From JAPLJQ01 sp037143735 (GTDB lineage Bacteria; Desulfobacterota; Syntrophia; Syntrophales; UBA2185): 28,874 nucleotides of DNA. A program made the translations under genes and the position numbers. Location: contig JBAWYD010000015.1 in the NCBI GenBank assembly GCA_037143735.1, positions 1-28,874 on the forward strand, read 5' to 3'. Positions 7,405 through 16,518 of this stretch are shown here, one piece after another; position 1 is the stretch's first letter; every line of letters begins with the position of its first letter. The notes beneath the pieces were generated by a model. It was not told where the DNA came from and made no database searches. It was given only the letters and a program-made list of their open reading frames with translations.

Positions 7405-9204
7405 ATGACGTCAAATCAAAAGCTTATGAAATGGGTAGACGAAATGGCCTGCATGTGCAAGCCGGATCACATTCACTGGTGCGACGGATCGCAGAAAGAA
7501 TACGACGACCTGTGCGGACTGATGCTGAAGTCCGGCACATTTATCAAGCTCAACGATGAAAAGAGGTCCGGCAGTTATCTCTGCAGGTCTGATCCCGCCG
7601 ACGTGGCCCGCGTGGAAGACAGGACGTACATATGTTCCATAAGGAAAGAAGACGCAGGGCCGACAAATAACTGGTGCGATCCCGTGGAAATGAAAAAAAC
7701 CCTCTCAGCCCTTTATGACGGTTCCATGAAGGGACGCACCATGTATGTGATCCCCTTCAGCATGGGTCCCCTCGGGTCTAACATTGCACATATCGGTGTG
7801 GAGCTGACAGACTCTCCCTACGTCGTCTGCAGCATGAGGATCATGACGCGTATGGGGAAAGCGGTTCTCGATGTCCTCGGACCGGCCGGTGATTTTGTTC
7901 CCTGTCTGCATTCGGTCGGCATGCCTCTTTTGCCGGGCCAGAAAGATGTGCCGTGGCCCTGCAACAATGATCATAAATATATCGTTCATTTCCCTGAGGA
8001 AAGAACGATCTGTTCCTATGGAAGCGGCTATGGCGGGAACGCGCTTCTCGGCAAGAAGTGTTTTTCACTCCGAATCGCCTCGGTTATGGCACGCGACCAG
8101 GGCTGGCTGGCTGAACACATGCTGATATTGGGTCTAACCTCTCCTGCCGGCGTAAAAAAATATATAACCGGCGCCTTTCCAAGCGCATGCGGCAAGACCA
8201 ACCTTGCCATGCTGATACCCACCATCCCCGGATGGAAGGCGGAATGTGTCGGTGACGATATTGCGTGGATGAAATTCGGTGAAGATCGAAGGCTTTACGC
8301 TATTAATCCCGAGTATGGCTTTTTCGGTGTCGCGCCGGGAACGTCCATGGATTCCAACGCAAACGCCATGATGAGCATGACACAAAAATCCATCTTCACC
8401 AATGTTGCCTTAACGCCTGACGGCGATGTGTGGTGGGAGCTTATGACGGAACAAGAACCTGAAAAACTCATCGACTGGAAGGGCCAACCATGGACGCCCG
8501 GTTGCGGCCGTCTTGCCGCTCATCCAAATGCACGCTTCACCGCTCCGGCGGGTCAGTGTCCTGTTATCGATTCTTCATGGGAAGACCCGAAAGGTGTGCC
8601 CATCTCCGCTTTTCTCTTTGGCGGACGCCGCGCCAACATCGTTCCTTTGGTTCATGAGGCATTTAACTGGCAACATGGAACCTTCATGGGTTCTATTGCC
8701 AGTTCGGAAAAAACGGCGGCGGCGGCAGGGAAAGTCGGCGAATTGCGCAGAGACCCTTTTGCCATGCTTCCTTTTTGCGGCTATCATATGGGTGATTATT
8801 TTGCTCACTGGCTTGAAACGGGCAAAAAGTCGAATGAGAGCAAGCTACCCAGAATCTTTTACGTGAACTGGTTCCGCAAAACCCCTGACGGCAGGTGGTT
8901 ATGGCCTGGCTATGGTGAAAACAGCAGGGTCCTGAAATGGATTTTCGAGCGAATTGAAGGAACGGGCAAAGCTGTGGAAACTCCCATCGGTTATGTGCCT
9001 GCTCCCGGAGCTATCGATACCTCAGGGCTGAACGTATCTGATGAAGATATGGCTGAACTTCTTAAGGTGGATACCGAAGACTGGCTAAAAGAGGTCGAAA
9101 GCATCAAAGAACACTATAATCAATTCGGAGACCGGCTTCCACAAGCCCTCCGGGATGAACTGGCCGCTCTTGAGAAGAGGTTATCCATACAAAAAGGGAA
9201 ATGA
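7405..9204 (+). CDS. pckG: Phosphoenolpyruvate carboxykinase (GTP)
   Basis: The enzyme interconverts oxaloacetate plus GTP with phosphoenolpyruvate, CO2 and GDP. In an anaerobe it can run in the gluconeogenic or the CO2-fixing direction. About 599 residues matches the GTP class (about 600). Signature features are the P-loop with the hyper-reactive cysteine, FPSACGKTN (about residues 257-265), the MGPLGS..A..G substrate loop, the YGSGYGGN..L motif and FLFGGRR. Two ATGs lie 6 bp apart; AGAAGGA overlaps the first and is well spaced for the second, so I start at 7405. It is divergent from the EIIA gene and heads a run into nudix and recCBD. Confidence 0.95.
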   Translation: MTSNQKLMKWVDEMACMCKPDHIHWCDGSQKEYDDLCGLMLKSGTFIKLNDEKRSGSYLCRSDPADVARVEDRTYICSIRKEDAGPTNNWCDPVEMKKTLSALYDGSMKGRTMYVIPFSMGPLGSNIAHIGVELTDSPYVVCSMRIMTRMGKAVLDVLGPAGDFVPCLHSVGMPLLPGQKDVPWPCNNDHKYIVHFPEERTICSYGSGYGGNALLGKKCFSLRIASVMARDQGWLAEHMLILGLTSPAGVKKYITGAFPSACGKTNLAMLIPTIPGWKAECVGDDIAWMKFGEDRRLYAINPEYGFFGVAPGTSMDSNANAMMSMTQKSIFTNVALTPDGDVWWELMTEQEPEKLIDWKGQPWTPGCGRLAAHPNARFTAPAGQCPVIDSSWEDPKGVPISAFLFGGRRANIVPLVHEAFNWQHGTFMGSIASSEKTAAAAGKVGELRRDPFAMLPFCGYHMGDYFAHWLETGKKSNESKLPRIFYVNWFRKTPDGRWLWPGYGENSRVLKWIFERIEGTGKAVETPIGYVPAPGAIDTSGLNVSDEDMAELLKVDTEDWLKEVESIKEHYNQFGDRLPQALRDELAALEKRLSIQKGK

Positions 9205-9225
9205 AAGATTGTCTTTAATTATTCC

Positions 9226-9666
9226 ATGGCCACCAAAATAAAAAGACGTTGCGCCGACTGCGGCGCGGAAACGGAAAGTTACAGAAACCCTCTTCCTACG
9301 GTGGACATCATCATCGAGGTCGAAGGCAGGGGAATTGTCCTGATCAAACGTAAAAATCCACCCATCGGATGGGCCATTCCCGGTGGCTTTGTGGATTACG
9401 GCGAATCACTCGAAGACGCCGCCATGAGAGAGGCAAAAGAGGAAACAGGCATGGATGTAACACTGGTGAGGCAACTGCACACATATTCTCGACCCGACAG
9501 GGACCGCCGCCACCACGCCATTTCCACCGTTTTTATCGCCAGAGCCGCCGGAACGCCTGTAGCTGCGGATGATGCGGCGGAAGTCGGCCTTTTTAACAGA
9601 AATCATCTCCCTCAGCCCATAGTCTTCGATCATAACGAAATTTTGGAAGATTATTTCTTTCTGTAA
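9226..9666 (+). CDS. NUDIX hydrolase
   Basis: The 146-residue protein has a perfect Nudix box at 54-76 (G-x5-E, R68 E69, E72 E73, then TG), which binds the metals for hydrolysis of nucleoside-diphosphate-X compounds. An N-terminal CADCG (C9, C12) recalls the zinc-ribbon of NudC/ADP-ribose pyrophosphatase relatives, but only one CxxC pair is present. It starts 21 bp after pckG without a strong Shine-Dalgarno, and its stop overlaps the recC start as TAATG. Substrate could be ADP-ribose or an oxidised nucleotide; context with recombination genes favours nucleotide housekeeping but does not prove it. Confidence 0.9.
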   Translation: MATKIKRRCADCGAETESYRNPLPTVDIIIEVEGRGIVLIKRKNPPIGWAIPGGFVDYGESLEDAAMREAKEETGMDVTLVRQLHTYSRPDRDRRHHAISTVFIARAAGTPVAADDAAEVGLFNRNHLPQPIVFDHNEILEDYFFL

Positions 9667-12600
9667 TGACGACGCTCATGCCGGGATTAAATCTCTTCAC
9701 AAGCAACCGGATGGAAATTCTGGTGGCGCATCTCTCGGACGTCCTGAAAGTCCCCCTGGCACAACCGCTTGCCGCTGAGATCATTCTTGTGCAGAGCAAG
9801 GGCATGGAGCGCTGGCTGTCCATGGAGATTGCGCGGCGACACGGCATCTCTGCCAATGTCCGGTTCCCCTACCCCATTCATTTCGTTCATAGTGTCTTCA
9901 GGGAGACCCTTTCCCACACGCCGGAGCATTCGCCATACGAACCCATGACCATGACGTGGGATATCATGCGCCTCCTCCCATCCCTTCTTGACCATCCGGG
10001 ATTTCAAGGACTGAAAGCCTATATGGGCGCCGCCGAGTCCGATCTGAAACTGTTTCAGCTCTCCTCCCGGGTCGCCGATCTTTACGATCAATACCTCCTC
10101 TTCCGGCCGAACATGATATTAAGATGGGATCGCGGCCTTGAAGACCACTGGCAGTCGACTCTCTGGCGTGAACTGGTCAAAAAAAACGGGGCGAGTCACA
10201 GGGCCGCCCTGTATGACGCGTTTCTCCGTTCCATGAAGGATGGGGGCATCTCCCCCCGGAACATGCCCGAAAGAATTTCCATCTTCGGCATTTCAGCCCT
10301 TCCGCCCTTTCACATCCAGATCATTTCCGCTTTATCATCCGTCATCGACGTGAACCTTTTTCTCATGAACCCGTGCCGGGAATTCTGGGGAGACATCGTC
10401 TCCGACCGGGAAATGAGCCGATTGACGGCGGTCGGGAAATCAAAGGATGTTCTGCCCGATGATCTGTATCTGGAAACGGGAAACCGCCTTCTTGCCTCCA
10501 TGGGCGCCCTCGGCAGGGAGTTTTTCCAGTTGGCGGGAGACATCCCTTCCGAAGAAACATCCGCCTTCGAAGATCCTGGAGAGGCAACCCTCCTTGCGGC
10601 GATCCAGTCCGACATTCTGAATTTGAGAGAAAGAAGCAGTAAAGATAACGCTGTCATTTATGAAGCGGACGATTCGATCCAGGTTCACTCCTGTCACAGC
10701 CCCCTTCGGGAGATCGAGGCGCTTCAGGACGCCCTACTCGATCTTATCGAAAAGCACCCCGGAATCAGGCCCGACGATGTCCTCGTCATGATCCCCGATA
10801 TCGAGCTTTACGCGCCCTTTGTCCAAGCCGTCTTTTCCATACCTCCTGATGATCCCCGCCGGCTTCCCTTCACCATCGCCGACAGAGGGCTTCTCAGTGA
10901 AAGTGGCCTTATCGACACATTCATCCGCCTCCTTGATTTGGCGGGAAGCCGGTATGAAGCATCACGTGTGATGGATATCCTCGAAGCCGATGCGGTACGC
11001 TCAAGATTTTCCATAGAGGAAGAAGAGCTCACTCTCATCTATCACTGGATTCGGGAAACAGGCATCCGCTGGGGAATCGACACGGAAAGCAGGCAAAAGC
11101 TCGGCCTGCCGGCGTTTCCCTGGAACACCTGGCGGGCGGGCATAGACCGGATGCTTCTCGGCTATGCCCTGCCATCCGAATCGGAAGATGGCCTTTTTAT
11201 GGATATCCTGCCCTTTAATGATATCGAGGGGGGAAATACGGAAACCCTGGGGAATTTTTTGGGATTTACGGAAACGCTCTTTCGCCACACGACAGACCTC
11301 GAAGAAAAGAAAACCCTGAACGGGTGGGCCGATACGCTCTTCAACATCCTCGATACCTTCTTTTCCGATGATGAACGTCACCTGAGAGACATTCAGGCCA
11401 TCCGTCGCGTTATTCATGAACTTCTCGACATTCAGACGACATCCGGATTTGATGAAAAGGTGGACCTCGACGTGATCAAAGCCTGGCTCAGACAAAACCT
11501 TAAAGAGAAGGGGTTTGGGGCGGGATTTCTCACAGGGGGCGTGACCTTCTGCGCCATACTTCCCATGCGGAGCATCCCTTTCAAGGTCATCTGCCTTATA
11601 GGAATGAACGATGACGCCTACCCCCGCCAATCGCGCCCGCTCGGATTCGATCTCATGGCCGCCTCGCCCCGCATTGGCGACCGTTCGCGACGCACGGACG
11701 ACCGGTACCTGTTTCTTGAAGCTCTTCTGTCGGCCCGCATGAAACTCCATATCAGCTATGTCGGCCAGAGCCTGAAGGACAACAGCCTTCGCCCCCCGTC
11801 GGTTCTGGTGAGCGAACTTCTGGATTACATCGAGGAGGGATTCGGGGAAGCCGTCCGGGAAAGAATTGTCGTTTCACATCGCCTCCAGGCGTTCAGTCCC
11901 GATTATTTTTCCGGGAAAGAGCGGCTCTTCAGCTATTCAGAGGAAAATTTCCGTGCCGCCCAAAGCGCCCTTTCGGGTGCCAGGGAGCCCTATGCATTCA
12001 TAGCGTCCGTTTTATCTGAGCCGGAAGCAGAATGGAAAACTCTTGACCTGGAATCGTTGATCGTTTTTTTCAGCAACCCGGTACGATTTTTACTCAACCG
12101 GCGGCTGGGCATCTATTTGACAGAAGAGCCTGCCGTCGCGGATGACACCGAACCGTTTGCACTCAATCACCTGGAGCGGTTTATCATCCGGCAGGACCTT
12201 GTCGGGAGGGCCCTTGATGAAGACGCACTTTTCGATGTATTTCCAGTCATGCAGGCATCAGGAAGGTTACCCCACGGCGCTCCGGGCGTGTGTTTCTACG
12301 ATGGCCTGTCTGCATCAGCAAAAGAGTTTGTCAGGAAAATTCGTCCCCGCATTGAGGGCGGCCCCATAGAGCCCACAAAAGTGGATATTGAATTAGACGG
12401 ATTTCATCTTACCGGAAGGCTGACCAATGTCTATCCTGAAGGTCTGGTCTGTTATCGCGCGGCGAAAATGAAAGGGCGTGATCGCCTCAGGGCCTGGATT
12501 TCACACCTCGTTTTCAATCATCTCCGTTCAAACACGGAGGCAGCTCATACGTTCGCTATTTTTGAAGACAGATCATACCGCTATTCGCCGGTAGAAAAAC

Positions 12601-12893
12601 CGGAAATGTGTCTCCGTTTTTATCTAAACATCTACTTGAGAGGTCTTCGTCAACCTATTCATTTCTTTCCAGAATCATCTTTGCTTTATGCCGAAAGAAT
12701 GGCCAGCGGAAAAGAGACTGATAATGCGATGAGGGCCGCCTCAGGCAAATGGGATGCCTACGAATTCGGAGAAAAAGACAATCCCTACTATGCGTTGTGC
12801 TTCAAAGAGATCGACCCCCTGGACGACGAATTCAGAAAACTGGCCACAACCCTATACGAGCCCATGCTAAAACATGAAGAGCAGATAAAATAA
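9666..12893 (+). CDS. recC: Exodeoxyribonuclease V subunit gamma (RecC)
   Basis: This 1075-residue protein is close in length to E. coli RecC (1122). The N-terminus has the RecC signature GLNLFTSNRMEIL followed by QSKGMERWLSMEIA, HGISANVRFPYP. Further landmarks are HSCHSPLREIEAL, MRSIPFKVICLIGMNDDAYPR and a degenerate nuclease-like C-terminal half. RecC is an inactivated helicase-nuclease that splits the duplex and scans for Chi in the RecBCD complex that resects double-strand breaks. It is coupled on both sides through TAATG overlaps. Confidence 0.95.
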   Translation: MTTLMPGLNLFTSNRMEILVAHLSDVLKVPLAQPLAAEIILVQSKGMERWLSMEIARRHGISANVRFPYPIHFVHSVFRETLSHTPEHSPYEPMTMTWDIMRLLPSLLDHPGFQGLKAYMGAAESDLKLFQLSSRVADLYDQYLLFRPNMILRWDRGLEDHWQSTLWRELVKKNGASHRAALYDAFLRSMKDGGISPRNMPERISIFGISALPPFHIQIISALSSVIDVNLFLMNPCREFWGDIVSDREMSRLTAVGKSKDVLPDDLYLETGNRLLASMGALGREFFQLAGDIPSEETSAFEDPGEATLLAAIQSDILNLRERSSKDNAVIYEADDSIQVHSCHSPLREIEALQDALLDLIEKHPGIRPDDVLVMIPDIELYAPFVQAVFSIPPDDPRRLPFTIADRGLLSESGLIDTFIRLLDLAGSRYEASRVMDILEADAVRSRFSIEEEELTLIYHWIRETGIRWGIDTESRQKLGLPAFPWNTWRAGIDRMLLGYALPSESEDGLFMDILPFNDIEGGNTETLGNFLGFTETLFRHTTDLEEKKTLNGWADTLFNILDTFFSDDERHLRDIQAIRRVIHELLDIQTTSGFDEKVDLDVIKAWLRQNLKEKGFGAGFLTGGVTFCAILPMRSIPFKVICLIGMNDDAYPRQSRPLGFDLMAASPRIGDRSRRTDDRYLFLEALLSARMKLHISYVGQSLKDNSLRPPSVLVSELLDYIEEGFGEAVRERIVVSHRLQAFSPDYFSGKERLFSYSEENFRAAQSALSGAREPYAFIASVLSEPEAEWKTLDLESLIVFFSNPVRFLLNRRLGIYLTEEPAVADDTEPFALNHLERFIIRQDLVGRALDEDALFDVFPVMQASGRLPHGAPGVCFYDGLSASAKEFVRKIRPRIEGGPIEPTKVDIELDGFHLTGRLTNVYPEGLVCYRAAKMKGRDRLRAWISHLVFNHLRSNTEAAHTFAIFEDRSYRYSPVEKPEMCLRFYLNIYLRGLRQPIHFFPESSLLYAERMASGKETDNAMRAASGKWDAYEFGEKDNPYYALCFKEIDPLDDEFRKLATTLYEPMLKHEEQIK

Positions 12894-15800
12894 TGGAAGA
12901 ATCGCGGAAATTTGATCTCATAAACAGCCCTCTCGAGCGGACCAATCTCATCGAGGCGAGCGCCGGTACGGGAAAAACATACGCCATCACGGGGATATTT
13001 TTGCGTCTCCTTCTTGAAAAGCGGTTTTCCGTCGGGGAGATTCTCGTCGTCACCTATACCGTCGCGGCGACGGAAGAGCTGCGTGACCGCATCCGCCGGA
13101 CAATTCGTGCGGCCATTCATGCCTTCGCCCAGGGAGGGCATGCGGACCCGTTTCTTGACGGGCTGGTGAAACGTTACGGGAATGACATTCCTTTTCGTGA
13201 GAAGCGGCGGGAAGCCCTACGAATTCTTCGGGCAGCCCTGAGGGATTTCGACGAAGCACCCATCTACACGATTCATGGTTTCTGCCAGCGGGCCCTTCAT
13301 GAAAACGCCTTCGAGAGCATGAGCCTCTTTGACACGGAGCTGGTTCCCGATGAACGCGCCCTGAATGAAGAAATCGTTCATGATTTTTGGAGAATGCATT
13401 TTTACGAAGCCCCAAAGGAGTTTACATCTTATTCCCTGAACAATAATATTAATCCTGAATACTTTCAGAAACTCATCAAGGGTAAACTTTTCAACTCGGA
13501 AATGCGGATTATTCCCGAAGCGCGGCCCGTTTCCCTCGATGCCCTGACCCCCTTCAGGCAGGCGCGTGAAAAGGTTCGCGTGACATGGCGTAGCGTCCGG
13601 AACGACATTACCGAAAAACTGAGCGACCCCGGATTAAACAAAACAAAATACAAGAACCCTGAAGCCCTCATGGCCATGATGGACGGTTATGTGGATTCGG
13701 AGTCGCCTCTCCTCCCCTTCAACGGGTTCGACAAATTCACCTCATGCTATCTGAATAATGCCACCAACAAAGGCAAAACAACCCCGGAACACCCCTTCTT
13801 CGACGATTGCGAACATCTGAACAAGACGGCGTCCGAGCTTGAGTCCCAGATTGAAGGACAGTTGATTTTCCTGAAGGCGGACATATTCCGGTACGCGCGG
13901 GAAGAGCTCCAGAAAAGAAAAGAGCGGCAAAACATCCAGTCTTTCGACGATCTCCTCAATAACCTTCGGGAAGCCCTGGACCGGGATGGCGGGAAAGAGC
14001 TGGCTGGATTGATCCGGAAGCGCTATCACGCCGCCCTCATCGATGAATTCCAGGATACGGACCCCATTCAGTATGCCATCTTTCAAAATATCTTTGGACT
14101 CGAAGGCTCCCCCCTCTTTTTCATCGGTGATCCCAAACAATCCATTTACAGCTTCCGCGGGGCGGATCTCTTCGCCTACATGCGGGCTTCCCGTCACGTC
14201 GATACCCGCTATACCCTCACGAGCAACTGGCGTTCCGAGCCCGACCTCGTGCGCGCCGTCAACACCATATTCGAAACGCCGGGGAGAAAGGCCTTTCTCT
14301 ACGATGAGGTTCCCTTTGAAAGCGCCGACGCGGGGAACGTCAAGGACAGAACACTGCTCACCGTTGACGGCTGTACGGAGCCCCCCCTTCACCTGTGGTT
14401 CATCCATACAGACCGCCTGAAGGATGAAGGGGCTAAAACCAATAAGAACCTCACGGCGGATCTCATCGTGGGCGCCCTCGCCGCAGAAATTTCCCACCTT
14501 CTTCAACTGGGCAGAGAAAAAAGGGCGATGATCGGCGCTGAACCGCTCTGTGAGGGGCACATCGCCGTCCTGGTCAGGATAAACCGGGAGGCGCGCCTCG
14601 TCCAAGACGCCCTGAGAAATAAAGGCATTCACAGCGTCCTTCACAGCACGGGCAATCTTTTCGACACCCATGAATCCCTGGAAATGGCAAGAGTCCTTGC
14701 GGGGATCGCGGAACCCCATTCCGATGGCTTGGTGCGTGTCGCCCTGTCGACGGATATGCTGGGGCTTACAGGGGAAGGATTGGAAAGACTCAGTGAAAGC
14801 GAATCCGACTGGGAAGCTTGGGTCACGCGGTTTCGCGACTACAATGACCTCTGGGAACGGTACGGATTTATCGCGATGTTCCGCCATTTCCTCTCAAAAG
14901 AAAAGGTTCGGGAACGTCTTTTGACCTATCCCGATGGCGAACGCCGCCTGACGAACGTCCTTCACCTGATGGAGGTTCTTCATACGGAATCGATCGGACA
15001 AAAGCTTGGAATGACCGGCCTGATCAAATGGCTTGCCCGTCAGCGGGACGAAAACACGCTGCGTCTGGAAGAGCACGAGCTTCGCCTTGAAAGCGATGCC
15101 CGCGCCGTTAAGATCGTCACCATCCACAAGAGCAAGGGGCTGGAATATCCCGTCGTCTTCTGCCCGTTCAACTGGGGTCATTCGAAAGACAAAACAAAGG
15201 AATTTACCTATCATGATCCGGAAGATAACTGGCGGTTGAACCTTGTCCTCGATCCGGCAGCCGGTTACGACAAATCCCTCGCGGAAAAAGAGAGCCTCGC
15301 AGAAAACATCCGCCTCCTCTACGTCTCCCTCACCCGTGCAAAAAACCGCTGCTACCTCGCATGGGGGCCGTTTAAGGACGCAGGAACATCTTCCCTGGCC
15401 TATGTCCTTCATCCGCCGGATGACGGCGCCACGGACATCGTAGAGGCAACGGAGACCAAATTTAAAAATCTTTCGGATACTGACATGCGGCTTGACCTGG
15501 AAAGCATCGCCGCGAGGGCAGACGGCGCCATAAGTGTGTATGACATACCGGAACCTTCCGGCGAGGCCCCGGCGCCAACTGCAGAAATTCCGGAGAAGCT
15601 TTCCTGCTGCGTTTTTCCGGGAATCACCGACCGGGACAGGCGCATTGCCAGCTTCTCTTACCTTCTTTCAGAACGCATCCATCTACCAGGCGTTACACCG
15701 GAAGACGCGACGGATCTTCCCGACCGGGACGGCGGCGCTACGCCAAGGGAGACGCCTTATCCGAAAGAAGCGAGAGGCATGTTTGCCTTTCCGAAAGGGG

Positions 15801-16513
15801 CAAAGGCGGGCAACCTTCTCCATGACATTCTGGAACACGTCGATTTCACCAACCCTGACACCGACGAGACGAAAAATCTCGTGGCCGTTAAATTGAAACA
15901 GCATGGTTTTGATTCTCAATGGCAGGAAACCGTTTGCGAGATGATCGGCCGCGTGGTCTGCTGCCCTTTGCAACCCGGATTAAAGGCCCCTGCCCTATCC
16001 AACGTGGGAAAAGAGAATCGCTTGAACGAGCTTGAGTTTTACTTTCCTCTGAACAGGCTTACGCCGGACACGTTGAAAAAAACCTTCAGCCAATGCGGCA
16101 TGTCGCCCTATCCCAACTTTCCCGGAAAAATCGGCCGTCTCAATTTCCAGCCGGTGCGGGGATTCATGAAGGGGTTTATGGACCTTGTGTTCCGCCATGA
16201 CGGGCGCTTCTACCTGATCGACTGGAAGTCCAATTTCCTGGGCCCTTCTATGGATGACTACAAGCCGGAGGCGCTGACGAAAATCATGGAGGAGGAATTC
16301 TACATCCTCCAGTATCACCTCTATGTTCTCGCTGTTCACCGGTACCTGAAGATGCGCCTGCCCGGATACGACTATGACACCCATTTCGGAGGCGTCTTTT
16401 ATATGTTCCTGCGGGGCGTGGATCCGTCAAACGTTGCGGACACAGGAATTTTTCGGGACAGACCGACGAAAGAAACGATTGATTATCTGGGCGACACACT
16501 GATCGCCAATTGA
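12893..16513 (+). CDS. recB: Exodeoxyribonuclease V subunit beta (RecB)
   Basis: The 1206-residue subunit combines an SF1A 3'-5' helicase with a C-terminal RecB nuclease. Walker A is ASAGTGKT at residues 22-29, Walker B and motif III are LIDEFQDTD and FIGDPKQSIYSFRGAD, motif V/VI are TIHKSKGLEYPVV and LLYVSLTRAKNR. The nuclease domain shows GFMKGFMDLVF, LIDWKSNFLG (D and K of the PD-(D/E)xK site, about residues 1108-1112), then QYHLY and the RecB hallmark FGGVFYMFLRG. All key residues are present, so it should be active. The ATG overlaps the recC stop (TAATG). Confidence 0.96.
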   Translation: MEESRKFDLINSPLERTNLIEASAGTGKTYAITGIFLRLLLEKRFSVGEILVVTYTVAATEELRDRIRRTIRAAIHAFAQGGHADPFLDGLVKRYGNDIPFREKRREALRILRAALRDFDEAPIYTIHGFCQRALHENAFESMSLFDTELVPDERALNEEIVHDFWRMHFYEAPKEFTSYSLNNNINPEYFQKLIKGKLFNSEMRIIPEARPVSLDALTPFRQAREKVRVTWRSVRNDITEKLSDPGLNKTKYKNPEALMAMMDGYVDSESPLLPFNGFDKFTSCYLNNATNKGKTTPEHPFFDDCEHLNKTASELESQIEGQLIFLKADIFRYAREELQKRKERQNIQSFDDLLNNLREALDRDGGKELAGLIRKRYHAALIDEFQDTDPIQYAIFQNIFGLEGSPLFFIGDPKQSIYSFRGADLFAYMRASRHVDTRYTLTSNWRSEPDLVRAVNTIFETPGRKAFLYDEVPFESADAGNVKDRTLLTVDGCTEPPLHLWFIHTDRLKDEGAKTNKNLTADLIVGALAAEISHLLQLGREKRAMIGAEPLCEGHIAVLVRINREARLVQDALRNKGIHSVLHSTGNLFDTHESLEMARVLAGIAEPHSDGLVRVALSTDMLGLTGEGLERLSESESDWEAWVTRFRDYNDLWERYGFIAMFRHFLSKEKVRERLLTYPDGERRLTNVLHLMEVLHTESIGQKLGMTGLIKWLARQRDENTLRLEEHELRLESDARAVKIVTIHKSKGLEYPVVFCPFNWGHSKDKTKEFTYHDPEDNWRLNLVLDPAAGYDKSLAEKESLAENIRLLYVSLTRAKNRCYLAWGPFKDAGTSSLAYVLHPPDDGATDIVEATETKFKNLSDTDMRLDLESIAARADGAISVYDIPEPSGEAPAPTAEIPEKLSCCVFPGITDRDRRIASFSYLLSERIHLPGVTPEDATDLPDRDGGATPRETPYPKEARGMFAFPKGAKAGNLLHDILEHVDFTNPDTDETKNLVAVKLKQHGFDSQWQETVCEMIGRVVCCPLQPGLKAPALSNVGKENRLNELEFYFPLNRLTPDTLKKTFSQCGMSPYPNFPGKIGRLNFQPVRGFMKGFMDLVFRHDGRFYLIDWKSNFLGPSMDDYKPEALTKIMEEEFYILQYHLYVLAVHRYLKMRLPGYDYDTHFGGVFYMFLRGVDPSNVADTGIFRDRPTKETIDYLGDTLIAN

Positions 16514-16518
16514 AAATT

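Noticed and set aside
11001..11750. 249-codon minus ORF antisense to recC
   Set aside because: Shadow of the recC reading frame without its own ribosome-binding site or motifs.
13742..14887. 381-codon minus ORF antisense to recB
   Set aside because: It lies wholly inside recB, whose motifs are intact; such long antisense frames follow from GC-biased codon use.
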